This document shows positions 34,457 to 42,266 of a stretch of 64,000 nucleotides of DNA, piece by piece. The stretch lies in NCBI RefSeq assembly GCF_007993865.1, contig NZ_VIUH01000007.1:62001-126000 (forward strand). Direction: 5' to 3'. The notes under the pieces are model-generated. The model was not told where the DNA came from and ran no database searches. It worked only from the letters and a program-made list of their open reading frames with translations. Source of the DNA: Pseudomonas sp. SJZ079 (lineage in GTDB: Bacteria; Pseudomonadota; Gammaproteobacteria; Pseudomonadales; Pseudomonadaceae). Within the stretch, counting starts at the first letter, position 1. Each line of letters opens with the position of its first letter. A program made the position numbers and the translations under genes.

Positions 34457-34540
34457 GCGCGAGGCCGCAGCGTTTGCGCGACTGAACAGGCGGTGGACAG
34501 CCTGATGGCAAATCAGTAGCTTCGCTGAAGCTTGCCGTCT

Positions 34541-34668
34541 ATGTCGCGTTTCTCCCCGACTGATGCCGCGTTTGCTGCGACCATCTCTTTGCTAGACAAG
34601 GGCTTATCGGGCGACAAGGAGCGATTAGCGACAAGCAGTCACTGCAGAAGCGCGACATGGCATGTCGC
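34541..34668. repeat. Cluster of GCGACA motifs ending in a 17-bp perfect palindrome
   Basis: GCGACAAG occurs at 34611-34618 and 34628-34635, 17 bases apart. GCGACATG-G-CATGTCGC is a perfect palindrome at 34652-34668, and an inverted ATGTCGC lies at 34541-34547. The cluster sits at the left margin of the AT-rich islet, 14 bases before its first gene, and could be an operator or a recombination site. Confidence 0.5.
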
Positions 34669-34681
34669 CTAATTATTAGTT

Positions 34682-35325
34682 GTGCATAAAAGGCTAAACG
34701 TTGTGGATACCAACATTCATAAGCAAAGAAGAAATCTTATAGGAGTATCCCTAGGTCTAGTCATTTACCAACTATCGGGCGGGGAAGTCGAACCAATATC
34801 ATTTCTCGGTGGCGGCATAAAGCTAGAAAGTGGCCAGGCCATAATAATCCTTGCATATATTGCACTGGTATATTTAATTTGGCGTTACTGGCTGTACGCA
34901 AAGCCTTTGCACGAAGAGTTTCGCAAAATAGCCCAAGAGCGCGTATCAACCTCGAAGTCATACCGCAGGATGATAAGCCCTCTAATCAATGCCTTTAAAA
35001 ACGAAGGAGGTGTTGCTTACAAAGAGGGGTGGGGTGCCGCGATGGGAATTGAGATCGCAGAAAATACGAGCCAATTCCGGTAATCGTATCGGTTGAGCAT
35101 AAATTTTTAAGCCGTCAATTGCATATTAATGTAGAAAACCCCATGGGTGAATTTCACCCCGACAGCGTCACACATAACATCGCTTACATTCCTTATGAAT
35201 ATATGAGGATTAAGGCTTACTTATCTGTCATGGCAACCGACAAAACATTCTCTGATCTATTCATCCCTTACGGGCTTAGCGTTGTGGCAATCGTTACTGC
35301 TATATTTCGAGTACTTTATGCATAG
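34682..35325 (+). pseudogene. Frameshifted small membrane protein gene (islet gene 1)
   Basis: The first frame (133 codons from a GTG at 34682) ends at 35081-35083. A second frame, shifted by one base, is open from about 35053 to 35325 and continues the protein: read across the A-run at 35061-35064 it gives IEIAE joined to KYEPIPVIVSVEHKF. One missing A (five expected, four present) explains it, for a full-length protein near 214 residues. There are hydrophobic segments near the start (LIGVSLGLVIYQL, AIIILAYIALVYLIWRYWL) and at the end (LFIPYGLSVVAIVTAIFRVLY). The family is unknown to me. Base use is visibly AT-rich compared with neighbours, suggesting transfer. Programmed -1 frameshifting or a sequencing error are alternatives. 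Confidence 0.7.
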
Positions 35326-35509
35326 CAAGTCACTCAGATAACTAAAGGGTCTGATTTTGATCAGAATGCTCAAAATTGGTTGTCGGATATGCAAGGGACC
35401 TTACGAACTCAATCGGTAGGCTGCTATTGCACTTCATGTAGCAGCTAAAAGGGGCTCTTGGATGCAGCAAAGCTGCGTTCGTTTATTTAGACGGTAGGGC
35501 GAAAAGAAA

Positions 35510-36081
35510 GTGGAATCCCAAGAATTAATAAACTCCTTTCGCAAACAACTTGATCAAGTTGAAACGCAAGGTGGGCAGCAGATTCAGGTTTCTGCACTGC
35601 GCACGTATCTTGATGCGCTAGAGAGGGATGCTGGCGCGTCTCAAGAATTCAGGCAGCGAGATCATGAGGGAATGCTTGCCCACTATGTTGCCGAGAATCA
35701 ACACAGCATTGAAATGCTTAAGGCTGTACTTGAAGCCGGAAAGAGTGCGCTTCACACGTTGCTAATTATCAATGGCGGAGCAGTTGTCGCCTTGCTAGGT
35801 GTTATGAGCAACCTTGTTGGCAAGCCCGGGGCACTGTTCTTGCGCAGTATCTTGCCCTCCCGCTGCTGCAATTTGGTATTGGTGTGCTCGTCGGCGCTCT
35901 GGGTTTTGCATTCCGCTACCTAAGTCAGGCTTGCTACTCCGAGAGTTCAAAGGACAAGGATAAGTACCAAGTATTGGGTGATAGGTTTCGAGATGTGGCA
36001 ATCCTATCGGCACTGTCTGGCTATGTTCTTTTCGGTTTCGCGATGGTTAATGCATATCATGCGATCATATGGGCGTTTTAG
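35510..36081 (+). pseudogene. Frameshifted small membrane protein gene (islet gene 2)
   Basis: The first frame runs from a GTG at 35510 to 35923; the correct continuation is in the -1 frame, ending at 36081. Reading across about 35840 gives GKPGALFL then AQYLALPLLQFGIGVLVGALGFAFRY, restoring a coherent membrane protein of about 190 residues. A single missing G (TTGGCG read as TTGCG) fits. The N-terminal 85 residues are a charged, probably coiled-coil region (QELINSFRKQLDQVETQGG), followed by about four TM segments. The family is not recognised. It is co-oriented with islet gene 1 and shares its AT-rich composition. Confidence 0.7.
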
Positions 36082-36103
36082 CGAGGTAGCCTGGGAATGG
36101 TTT

Positions 36104-36131
36104 GGTGGAAAACGCTTCGCGGTTTTCCACC
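36104..36131. repeat. REP palindrome (GGTGGAAAAC family)
   Basis: GGTGGAAAAC and GTTTTCCACC form a perfect 10-bp stem around an 8-base loop. A common Pseudomonas REP type; it marks the right edge of the AT-rich islet. Confidence 0.8.
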
Positions 36132-36310
36132 CTACGCGCACTTGGGGGTTGTGTAGGGAGGACAACGCTTGCCTGTCCACCAGCCTCTGCGATTGGCCGC
36201 GTCGGCTCGCTTGAGGGCTAGGGCGGTCGTCAGCCTGATGCCGCACGCCCGCCGCGAGCCTGTAAAATAGCCGCCGCCATTACGGGCTGGGTTAAGCGAG
36301 CGGTAGTTGT

Positions 36311-37438
36311 ATGGATGTGGTGTCACCCCTGGCGGCCTATCGGTGGGCCATCGAGCAGCAGGGCTTCGAGTCGGATCAGGCGCAGTGGCAGGCCGCGCAG
36401 GTGCTGGAAGACTGCCACCAGGCCCTGCATCAGCCTGACAGCACCGGGCAGCCACTGACCGGGGTGTATCTCTGGGGGCCGGTGGGGCGCGGCAAGACCT
36501 GGCTGATGGATCAGTTCCATCGCAGCCTGCGGGTGCCGGCGCGGCGCCAGCACTTTCACCACTTCATGAGCTGGGTGCATCGGCGCCTGTTTCAGCTGAC
36601 CGGCACGCCCGCCCCTTTGCAGGCGCTGGCGCGCGAGTTGAGCGAAGAGGTGCGGGTGCTGTGTTTCGACGAGCTGTTCGTCAATGACATCGGCGACGCG
36701 ATGATTGTCGGCCCTCTGCTGCAGGCGATGTTCGAGGCCGGCGTGGTGCTGGTCGCCACCTCCAACCAGCCGCCGCAGCAGCTGTATGCCGAGGGCTTCA
36801 ACCGCGAGCGCTTTCTGCCGGCCGTCACGGCGATAGAGCAGCACATGCAGGTGCTGGGTATCGATGGCGGCCAGGACCATCGCCTGCATCCGGGCGCCGC
36901 GCAGCCGCGCTACTGGGTGACGCATCCAGAGCAGCCGAGCGGTTTGGGTGAAGTGTTCGAGCAGTTGACGCCAGGCCAGCCGGCCTCGACCGAGCAGATA
37001 ACGCTGGGGCACCGGGCGATTAACGTGGTGCGGCGCAGCGAAACGGCGCTCTGGTGTCGCTACGCCGAGCTGTGCGAGCAGCCGCTATCGGCCCTGGATT
37101 TCATCGGCCTGTGCGATCGTTACTCGGCCATTGTGGTGAGCGAGGTGCCCAACCTCAGTGCCCAGCAGCGCGCCGCGAAGATTGCCCGTGGCACCGAGGA
37201 TGGCGTCGAACGGGTGCAGGCAGGCGACCGCGAATTACCCGAGCTGTCGGTACATGACGACAGCGTGCGGCGCTTTATCGCCCTGGTCGATGAATGCTAC
37301 GACCGCCGCGTGCCGCTGTATCTGGAGGCCCAGGTGCCGCTGGATGAGCTGTATACCCAAGGATATCTGGCCTTTCCGTTTCGCCGCACCCTCAGCCGCC
37401 TGCGCGAGATGCAGTTGCAGCGCTACGCCGAGGCGTGA
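36311..37438 (+). CDS. AFG1/ZapE-like AAA ATPase
   Basis: A 375-residue ATPase. Walker A is GPVGRGKT (about residues 57-64) and Walker B VLCFDELFV, followed by VGPLLQAMFEAGVVLVATSNQPPQQLY, the AFG1-specific sensor-1 region. AVTAIEQHMQVLGIDGGQDHR and the C-terminal LYLEAQVPLDELY also fit. ZapE tunes FtsZ-ring stability, and the eukaryotic AFG1 branch helps protein quality control. Because it lies outside the usual zapE position (next to rplM/petA in pseudomonads), this may be a second, divergent paralogue. Confidence 0.85.
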   Translation: MDVVSPLAAYRWAIEQQGFESDQAQWQAAQVLEDCHQALHQPDSTGQPLTGVYLWGPVGRGKTWLMDQFHRSLRVPARRQHFHHFMSWVHRRLFQLTGTPAPLQALARELSEEVRVLCFDELFVNDIGDAMIVGPLLQAMFEAGVVLVATSNQPPQQLYAEGFNRERFLPAVTAIEQHMQVLGIDGGQDHRLHPGAAQPRYWVTHPEQPSGLGEVFEQLTPGQPASTEQITLGHRAINVVRRSETALWCRYAELCEQPLSALDFIGLCDRYSAIVVSEVPNLSAQQRAAKIARGTEDGVERVQAGDRELPELSVHDDSVRRFIALVDECYDRRVPLYLEAQVPLDELYTQGYLAFPFRRTLSRLREMQLQRYAEA

Positions 37439-37442
37439 GCAC

Positions 37443-37510
37443 GTAGCCCGGATGCAATCCGGGGATTCGTAGCACGGGTTCAGATCGGCCGCGGATTGCA
37501 TCCGGGCTAC
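37443..37510. repeat. REP-like inverted repeat (GTAGCCCGGATG family)
   Basis: GTAGCCCGGATGCAATCCGG on the left and GGATTGCATCCGGGCTAC on the right. Immediately precedes the duplicated gene tail at 37511-37573. Confidence 0.8.
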
Positions 37511-37573
37511 CGGCTAGTGGCGGCCCGCCAAGATGCCCATCAGAGAGAATGACAACAGCAGCGCCGGCGCCGG
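37511..37573 (-). pseudogene. Duplicated 3' end of the DUF3392 gene
   Basis: Read leftward, the segment encodes PALLLSFSLMGILAGRH and a stop, nearly the same as the real gene's PVLLLSFFLIGILADRN. At the DNA level it aligns with 37797-37859, and both copies are preceded by the same GGGCTACCGG from a REP-like repeat. So a unit consisting of a REP end plus the gene tail was duplicated about 290 bp apart. The remainder of the 361-bp gap is repeat DNA. Confidence 0.7.
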
Positions 37574-37683
37574 GTCGAGCAGATCCGTGCGGCCATCGAG
37601 GGCGCATTCCGCTAGGTGTCGTGCAATACCGCCGCGAAGAGCGCCAGCGTCTGTAGCAGTCGTTGGCCTGTACCCGGCCTGTG

Positions 37684-37754
37684 GGAGCCAGCTTGCTGGC
37701 GATCCGGCGCCAGTCGTCACGCACAGTCACCAGCATCGCCAGCAAGCTGGCTCC
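37684..37754. repeat. REP-like inverted repeat (GGAGCCAGCTTGCTGGCGAT family)
   Basis: GGAGCCAGCTTGCTGGCGAT at 37684-37703 is matched exactly, inverted, at 37735-37754. This repeat type is abundant in fluorescent pseudomonads. Confidence 0.85.
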
Positions 37755-37774
37755 TGCGCGGGGAGAGGATCGAG

Positions 37775-37793
37775 GCCCGGATGGCATCCGGGC
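37775..37793. repeat. Short GTAGCCCGGATG-family palindrome
   Basis: GCCCGGATG and GCATCCGGGC form an adjacent palindrome directly before the DUF3392 stop codon; a collapsed version of the longer copies. Confidence 0.65.
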
Positions 37794-37799
37794 TACCGG

Positions 37800-38123
37800 C
37801 TAGTTGCGGTCGGCCAGGATGCCGATCAGGAAGAACGACAGCAGCAGCACCGGCGCCAGGGTGTAGTTGTTGAAGTGGCCGAGGCCCTGGGCCAGCCAGG
37901 GCGTGAGGAAGATCATCGCCAGGCCGTAGCCGACCGCGCAGAGCAGCACGAACAGCAGGGTGCGCAGGAAGAAGTTGAGGCCGCCGATGCTGCGTTGCAC
38001 CCAGGCGTTGATGCCGGGGCCGAACAGCACCAGCAGGGTGGCCATGATGGCCAGGGAAATGTCGTACAGGTGGCTACGGCTCCAGCGTGACAGGGTAGCG
38101 ATCAGGTCGAGTAGCAGGTCCAA
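37800..38123 (-). CDS. DUF3392 family inner membrane protein
   Basis: A 107-residue protein with three hydrophobic segments: ISLAIMATLLVLFG, FFLRTLLFVLLCAVGYGLAMIFL and LAPVLLLSFFLIGILA. It starts with a soluble amphipathic stretch (MDLLLDLIATLSRWSRSH). It matches the DUF3392 family, which has no assigned function. It lies 36 nt upstream of the hemW stop in the same strand region, as in other pseudomonads. Its 3' end is duplicated at 37511-37573. Confidence 0.87.
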   Translation of the reverse strand: MDLLLDLIATLSRWSRSHLYDISLAIMATLLVLFGPGINAWVQRSIGGLNFFLRTLLFVLLCAVGYGLAMIFLTPWLAQGLGHFNNYTLAPVLLLSFFLIGILADRN

Positions 38124-38159
38124 GTGAAGTCCTTAGCGCAAAGGGCGCATGGCTGCCGC

Positions 38160-39320
38160 TCAGGGCAGGAAATGTTGCAGCAGGTCGTTGAGAAACAGCT
38201 GGCCTTCGCGGGTCGCGGTCAGGCGCGACGGGTCGCTGTGCAGCAGGCCGCGCTGCTCGGCTTCGGCGCGGGCGGCGGCCAACTGGCTCAGCGGCAAGCC
38301 GGTGCGCTGAGTGAACAACTCGCTGGCGCTGCCGTCCGTGAGGCGCAGCACGTTCATCAGAAATTCGAAGGGCAGTTCGTCCGGTCCCAGTACCCGCTCG
38401 CCGGCGCTGAAGCGCTTGCTGGGATCGAGGTAGTCCTTGGGCAGACGGGTTTTCCAGCTGCGCTTGATGGTGCCGTCCGGGCTGCTGAGCTTGGCGTGGG
38501 CGCCGGCGCCGATGCCGAGGAAGTCGCCGAAACTCCAGTAGTTGAGGTTGTGCCGCGCCGCCTTGCCGGGTTGGGCGTAGGCGGACACCTCGTATTGCGC
38601 GTAGCCGTGCTCGGCCAGCAGGGCCTGGCCGGCTTCCTGGATGTCCCAGAGGATGTCGTCTTCCGGCAGTTTCGGCGGCTGGTTCCAGAACACCGTGTTC
38701 GGCTCCAGGGTCAGCTGGTACCAGGACAGGTGCGTCGGCTGCTGGGCGATGGCGATACGCAGGTCGCCGAGGGCGTCGTCGATCGACTGATCGGGCAGGC
38801 CGTGCATCAGGTCCAGGTTGAAGTTGTCGAAGCCGGCGGCGCGCGCCATGTCGGCGGCGCGGATCGCCTCGTCACCGTCGTGGATGCGCCCGAGGGCCTT
38901 GAGCTTGTCGGCCTGGAAGCTCTGTACGCCGATCGACAGGCGATTGATGCCGAGTGCGCGGTAGGCGGCGAACTTGGCCTGCTCGAAGGTGCCGGGGTTG
39001 GCCTCCAGGGTGATCTCGATATCGGGCGCGAACGGCACGCGTTGCTCGACGCCTTCGAGCAAGCGGCCCAGGGCCTCGGCGGAAAACAGGCTGGGGGTGC
39101 CGCCGCCGAAGAAGATCGAGGTCAGTTGGCGGCCATGCACCTGCGGCAGGTCTTCATCGAGATCGGCGAGCAGGGCGTCGACGTATTCCTGTTCCGGCAG
39201 CGTGGGGCCGGCGGCGTGGGAGTTGAAGTCGCAGTAGGGACACTTCTTCACGCACCAGGGGATATGGATGTACAGCGAGAGTGGAGGAAGTTGAAAACTT
39301 CCGCCCGTGGACAGTGTCAT
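38160..39320 (-). CDS. hemW: Radical SAM heme chaperone HemW
   Basis: A 386-residue radical SAM protein. The iron-sulfur motif is [12 protein letters not shown] (CxxxCxxC with the preceding PWC); [29 protein letters not shown] and [11 protein letters not shown] are HemW/coproporphyrinogen-oxidase-like segments. HemW inserts heme into target proteins; the CPYCDF type with this N-terminus separates it from HemN. The start is the ATG at 39320, overlapping the rdgB stop by 4 nt; the upstream in-frame extension lies wholly inside rdgB. Confidence 0.95.
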   Translation of the reverse strand: MTLSTGGSFQLPPLSLYIHIPWCVKKCPYCDFNSHAAGPTLPEQEYVDALLADLDEDLPQVHGRQLTSIFFGGGTPSLFSAEALGRLLEGVEQRVPFAPDIEITLEANPGTFEQAKFAAYRALGINRLSIGVQSFQADKLKALGRIHDGDEAIRAADMARAAGFDNFNLDLMHGLPDQSIDDALGDLRIAIAQQPTHLSWYQLTLEPNTVFWNQPPKLPEDDILWDIQEAGQALLAEHGYAQYEVSAYAQPGKAARHNLNYWSFGDFLGIGAGAHAKLSSPDGTIKRSWKTRLPKDYLDPSKRFSAGERVLGPDELPFEFLMNVLRLTDGSASELFTQRTGLPLSQLAAARAEAEQRGLLHSDPSRLTATREGQLFLNDLLQHFLP

Positions 39321-39913
39321 GCCAGCCCCAGTCGTTGCTTGAGCTGGGCCATGGCGCGGGCGCGGTGGCTGAGCTGGTTCTTCTCGGTGGGCGCCAGTTC
39401 GGCGCTGGAGCACTGGCGCTCCTCGACCCAGAACAGCGGGTCGTAGCCGAAACCCTGTTCACCGCGCGCGGCATGCAGGATGCGTCCATGCCAGAGGCCT
39501 TCGCAGATAATCGGCAGCGGGTCGTCGGCGTGTTGCAGCAGCGCCAGGGCGCAGACGAACTGGGCGCCGCGCTGTTCATCGGGCACCTCTTTCAGCACCT
39601 CGAGCAGCTTGGCGTTGTTTGCCGCATCGCCAGCGCCATCTGCATAACGCGCCGAATAGATGCCCGGTGCGCCGCCGAGAAAGTCCACCGCCAGGCCGGA
39701 GTCGTCGGCCAGCGCCGGCAGGCCGGACACGCGGGCGGCGTGGCGGGCCTTGAGGATGGCGTTTTCGACGAAGCTCAGGCCGGTCTCTTCAGGCTCGACG
39801 CTGCTGAATTCGGCGACCGAGCGCACGCGCACGGCATCGCCGAGCATGGCCTGGAGTTCCTTGAGTTTGCCGGCGTTATGGCTGGCGAGTACGAGTTGGC
39901 TGAGCGGCTTCAT
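39317..39913 (-). CDS. rdgB: XTP/dITP diphosphatase (RdgB/HAM1)
   Basis: A 198-residue house-cleaning pyrophosphatase that removes non-canonical purine triphosphates. Family segments: [18 protein letters not shown] (substrate binding), [42 protein letters not shown] and the C-terminal [12 protein letters not shown] and SHRARAM. The ATG overlaps the DUF4426 stop, and the stop overlaps the hemW start, making a tight DUF4426-rdgB-hemW operon. Confidence 0.96.
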   Translation of the reverse strand: MKPLSQLVLASHNAGKLKELQAMLGDAVRVRSVAEFSSVEPEETGLSFVENAILKARHAARVSGLPALADDSGLAVDFLGGAPGIYSARYADGAGDAANNAKLLEVLKEVPDEQRGAQFVCALALLQHADDPLPIICEGLWHGRILHAARGEQGFGYDPLFWVEERQCSSAELAPTEKNQLSHRARAMAQLKQRLGLA

Positions 39914-40329
39914 TCGTCGGGGAAGAATTCCTGGTTGAAGTCGAAGCTGCGGTCTACGTCGCCGCTGGCTTTGACATTGATGGTGAAGCGCAGCACCTCG
40001 CGGTCTTCGAAGGGGAATTGCGCCAGGTAGTAGATGGCGTCGCCCTCTTTGACCTGCTTGAAGGTCAGTGGGTAGTTCTGCCCGAGCAGGTTCTTCACCG
40101 CGCCGCTGACGCTGGCGTCGCTGGGTTGACCGGCCTTGAGCACGGCGATGTTGACCACGCCGAGGGTCTTGCTGCGCACCAGCCCGGTGGCGGCGGCGAT
40201 GTCCGGCTGGAGGAAGCCGGAATTGAAGGCGATGTAATGCACGTCCAGATCGCCGAAGCTCATCTTGCGTTCGGCAAGCGCCGGCAGGCTCAGGCACAGG
40301 GCGATAAACAGTAAGGCAATGCGGTGCAT
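39910..40329 (-). CDS. DUF4426 periplasmic protein
   Basis: A 139-residue secreted protein. A signal peptide ([15 protein letters not shown]) is followed by [26 protein letters not shown], characteristic of DUF4426. The ATG at 40329 has GGAGAG 6 bases upstream. It sits between metW and rdgB as in other pseudomonads. Function unknown. Confidence 0.9.
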   Translation of the reverse strand: MHRIALLFIALCLSLPALAERKMSFGDLDVHYIAFNSGFLQPDIAAATGLVRSKTLGVVNIAVLKAGQPSDASVSGAVKNLLGQNYPLTFKQVKEGDAIYYLAQFPFEDREVLRFTINVKASGDVDRSFDFNQEFFPDE

Positions 40330-40369
40330 GATGGCTCTCCTAAATAATGGGCCTGAACGGGCAGGTCGC

Positions 40370-40990
40370 TCAGCTGGCGGCCTGCGCATCCATGGCTGCG
40401 GATCCGCTGACCCGGTAGATACCTATCTCACCTAACAGATTAGGCCAAATCCTGCTGGCCCAACCATGGCGGTGATCGCGATCCACCGCCAGGCGTTGCA
40501 GCACGGTGGCGTCCTGATCCAGGCACAGGCGCTCGAAGTCTTCGAAGGTGCAGAAGTGGATGTTCGGCGTGTTGTACCAGGTGTAGGGCAGGAAGTCGGA
40601 AACCGGCATGCGGCCCTTGCTCGCCAGGTACCAGCGGCAGCGCCAGTGGCCGAAGTTGGGGAAGGTGATGATGCAGGTCTTGCCGACTCGCAGCATCTCG
40701 CGAAGGATGCGGTCGGGGTAGTGCACGGCCTGCAGGGCCTGGGTCATCACCACCACGTCGAAGCTGTGGGTGGCGAAGTTGCTCAGGCCCTTGTCGAGGT
40801 TCTGCTCGATGACGTTGACGCCCTTTTCGACGCAGCGGGCGATGTTGTCCGGGTCGATTTCCAGGCCGTAGCCGCTAACCTGCTTGTGCTCGCACAACCA
40901 GGCGAGCAGTTCGCCATCGCCGCAGCCGAGGTCGAGCACCCGGCTGCCGGCGGGAATCCATTCTTGGATGATGTCCAGGTCGGCTCTCAT
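40370..40990 (-). CDS. metW: MetW methyltransferase-like protein
   Basis: A 206-residue class I SAM-binding protein: VLDLGCGDGELLAWLCEHK, GYGLEIDPDNIARCVEKGVNVIEQNLDKGL and FDVVVMTQALQAVHYPDRIL are MetW-specific. MetW acts with MetX in the acyl-homoserine branch of methionine synthesis. The ATG at 40990 is 7 nt beyond the metX stop; an in-frame TTG at 41008 overlaps metX. The metX-metW pair is conserved. Confidence 0.95.
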   Translation of the reverse strand: MRADLDIIQEWIPAGSRVLDLGCGDGELLAWLCEHKQVSGYGLEIDPDNIARCVEKGVNVIEQNLDKGLSNFATHSFDVVVMTQALQAVHYPDRILREMLRVGKTCIITFPNFGHWRCRWYLASKGRMPVSDFLPYTWYNTPNIHFCTFEDFERLCLDQDATVLQRLAVDRDHRHGWASRIWPNLLGEIGIYRVSGSAAMDAQAAS

Positions 40991-40997
40991 GCGCGCC

Positions 40998-42137
40998 TCA
41001 TACTGCAATGCGGTTCATATAGCTGCTAAATGCCTGCAAGTAGCGCGGGATGGGGATCAGGAAGGCGTCGTGACCTTGCGGCGCGTCGATTTCCAGGTAG
41101 CAGACGTTCTTCCGCGCGGCGCTCAGGGCGTCGACGATTTCCCGCGAGCGCTGCGGCGAGAAGCGCCAGTCGGTGGTGAAGGAGATCACGCAGAAGTCCG
41201 CGGTGGCCTTGGCCAGGGTCTTGGCCAGGTCGCCATCGTTGGCCGCCGCCGGGTCGAAGTAGTCCAGCGCCTTGGTCATCAGCAGGTAAGTATTGGCGTC
41301 GAAGCGCCCGGAAAACTCTTCGCCCTGATAGCGCAGGTAGCTCTCGACCTGGAATTCGACGCTGTGGAAGTCGTAATTGAGCTTCTCGCTCTTCAGCCCG
41401 CGGCCGAATTTCTCGCCCATGGCGTCGTCCGACAGGTAGGTGATGTGGCCGACCATGCGCGCCAGCATCAGGCCGCGCTTGGGGATCACCCCCTGTTCCT
41501 GGAAGTGTCCGCCGTGGAATTCCGGGTCGGTGAGGATGGCCTGGCGTGCCACTTCGTTGAAGGCGATGTTCTGCGCCGACAGCTTGGGCGCCGAGGCGAT
41601 GGCCAGGCAGTGGCGCACGCGGTCCGGGTAGCTGATGGTCCACTGCATGGCCTGCATGCCGCCGAGGCTGCCGCCGACCACTGCGGCCCATTGCGCGATG
41701 CCGAGCACATCGGCCAGGCGCGCCTGGCTGTGCACCCAGTCTTCCACGGTCATCACCGGGAAGTCCGCGCCGAAGGGTTTGCCGGTGGCCGGGTTGAGGC
41801 TGCTGGGGCCGGTCGAGCCGTTGCAACCGCCGAGGTTGTTCAGACTGACGACGAAGAACTTGTTGGTGTCGATCGGTTTGCCGGGGCCGATGCAGCTGTC
41901 CCACCAGCCGGGCTTGCGCTCATCCGGGCTGTGGTAGCCGGCGGCATGATGATGGCCGGATAGCGCATGGCAGATCAGCACGGCATTGCTGCGCGCAGCA
42001 TTCAGCTCGCCATAGGTCTCGTAGATCAGTTGGTAGTCGGCCAGGCTGCGCCCGCAGGCAAGCGCCAGGGGTTCGGCGAAGTGCAGCACCTGGGGCGTCA
42101 CCAGGCCAACAGAGTCCGGGGGAAAAGCAGTCGGCAT
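40998..42137 (-). CDS. metX: Homoserine O-acyltransferase MetX
   Basis: A 379-residue alpha/beta-hydrolase-type acyltransferase. The nucleophile elbow is [12 protein letters not shown], the N-terminal active-site region reads [14 protein letters not shown], and the catalytic Asp/His lie in the C-terminal domain (near FTTDWRFSP and PQGHDAFLI). It activates homoserine for methionine synthesis. In many pseudomonads the acyl donor is succinyl-CoA despite the MetX fold; that cannot be settled from a visual reading. It forms an operon with metW. Confidence 0.95.
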   Translation of the reverse strand: MPTAFPPDSVGLVTPQVLHFAEPLALACGRSLADYQLIYETYGELNAARSNAVLICHALSGHHHAAGYHSPDERKPGWWDSCIGPGKPIDTNKFFVVSLNNLGGCNGSTGPSSLNPATGKPFGADFPVMTVEDWVHSQARLADVLGIAQWAAVVGGSLGGMQAMQWTISYPDRVRHCLAIASAPKLSAQNIAFNEVARQAILTDPEFHGGHFQEQGVIPKRGLMLARMVGHITYLSDDAMGEKFGRGLKSEKLNYDFHSVEFQVESYLRYQGEEFSGRFDANTYLLMTKALDYFDPAAANDGDLAKTLAKATADFCVISFTTDWRFSPQRSREIVDALSAARKNVCYLEIDAPQGHDAFLIPIPRYLQAFSSYMNRIAV

Positions 42138-42266
42138 TGTCCCAGCCCGTGAAAAAGAAAGAGCAGCAGTCTAAAGAGCGCCGCCCCAGGCGGCAAGCGC
42201 ACTGGGGCGGCGGGTGAAGGCCTGGGCGGCTAAGCGCCGGGTCGCGGCGGCGGAGGTGAGGAGCGA

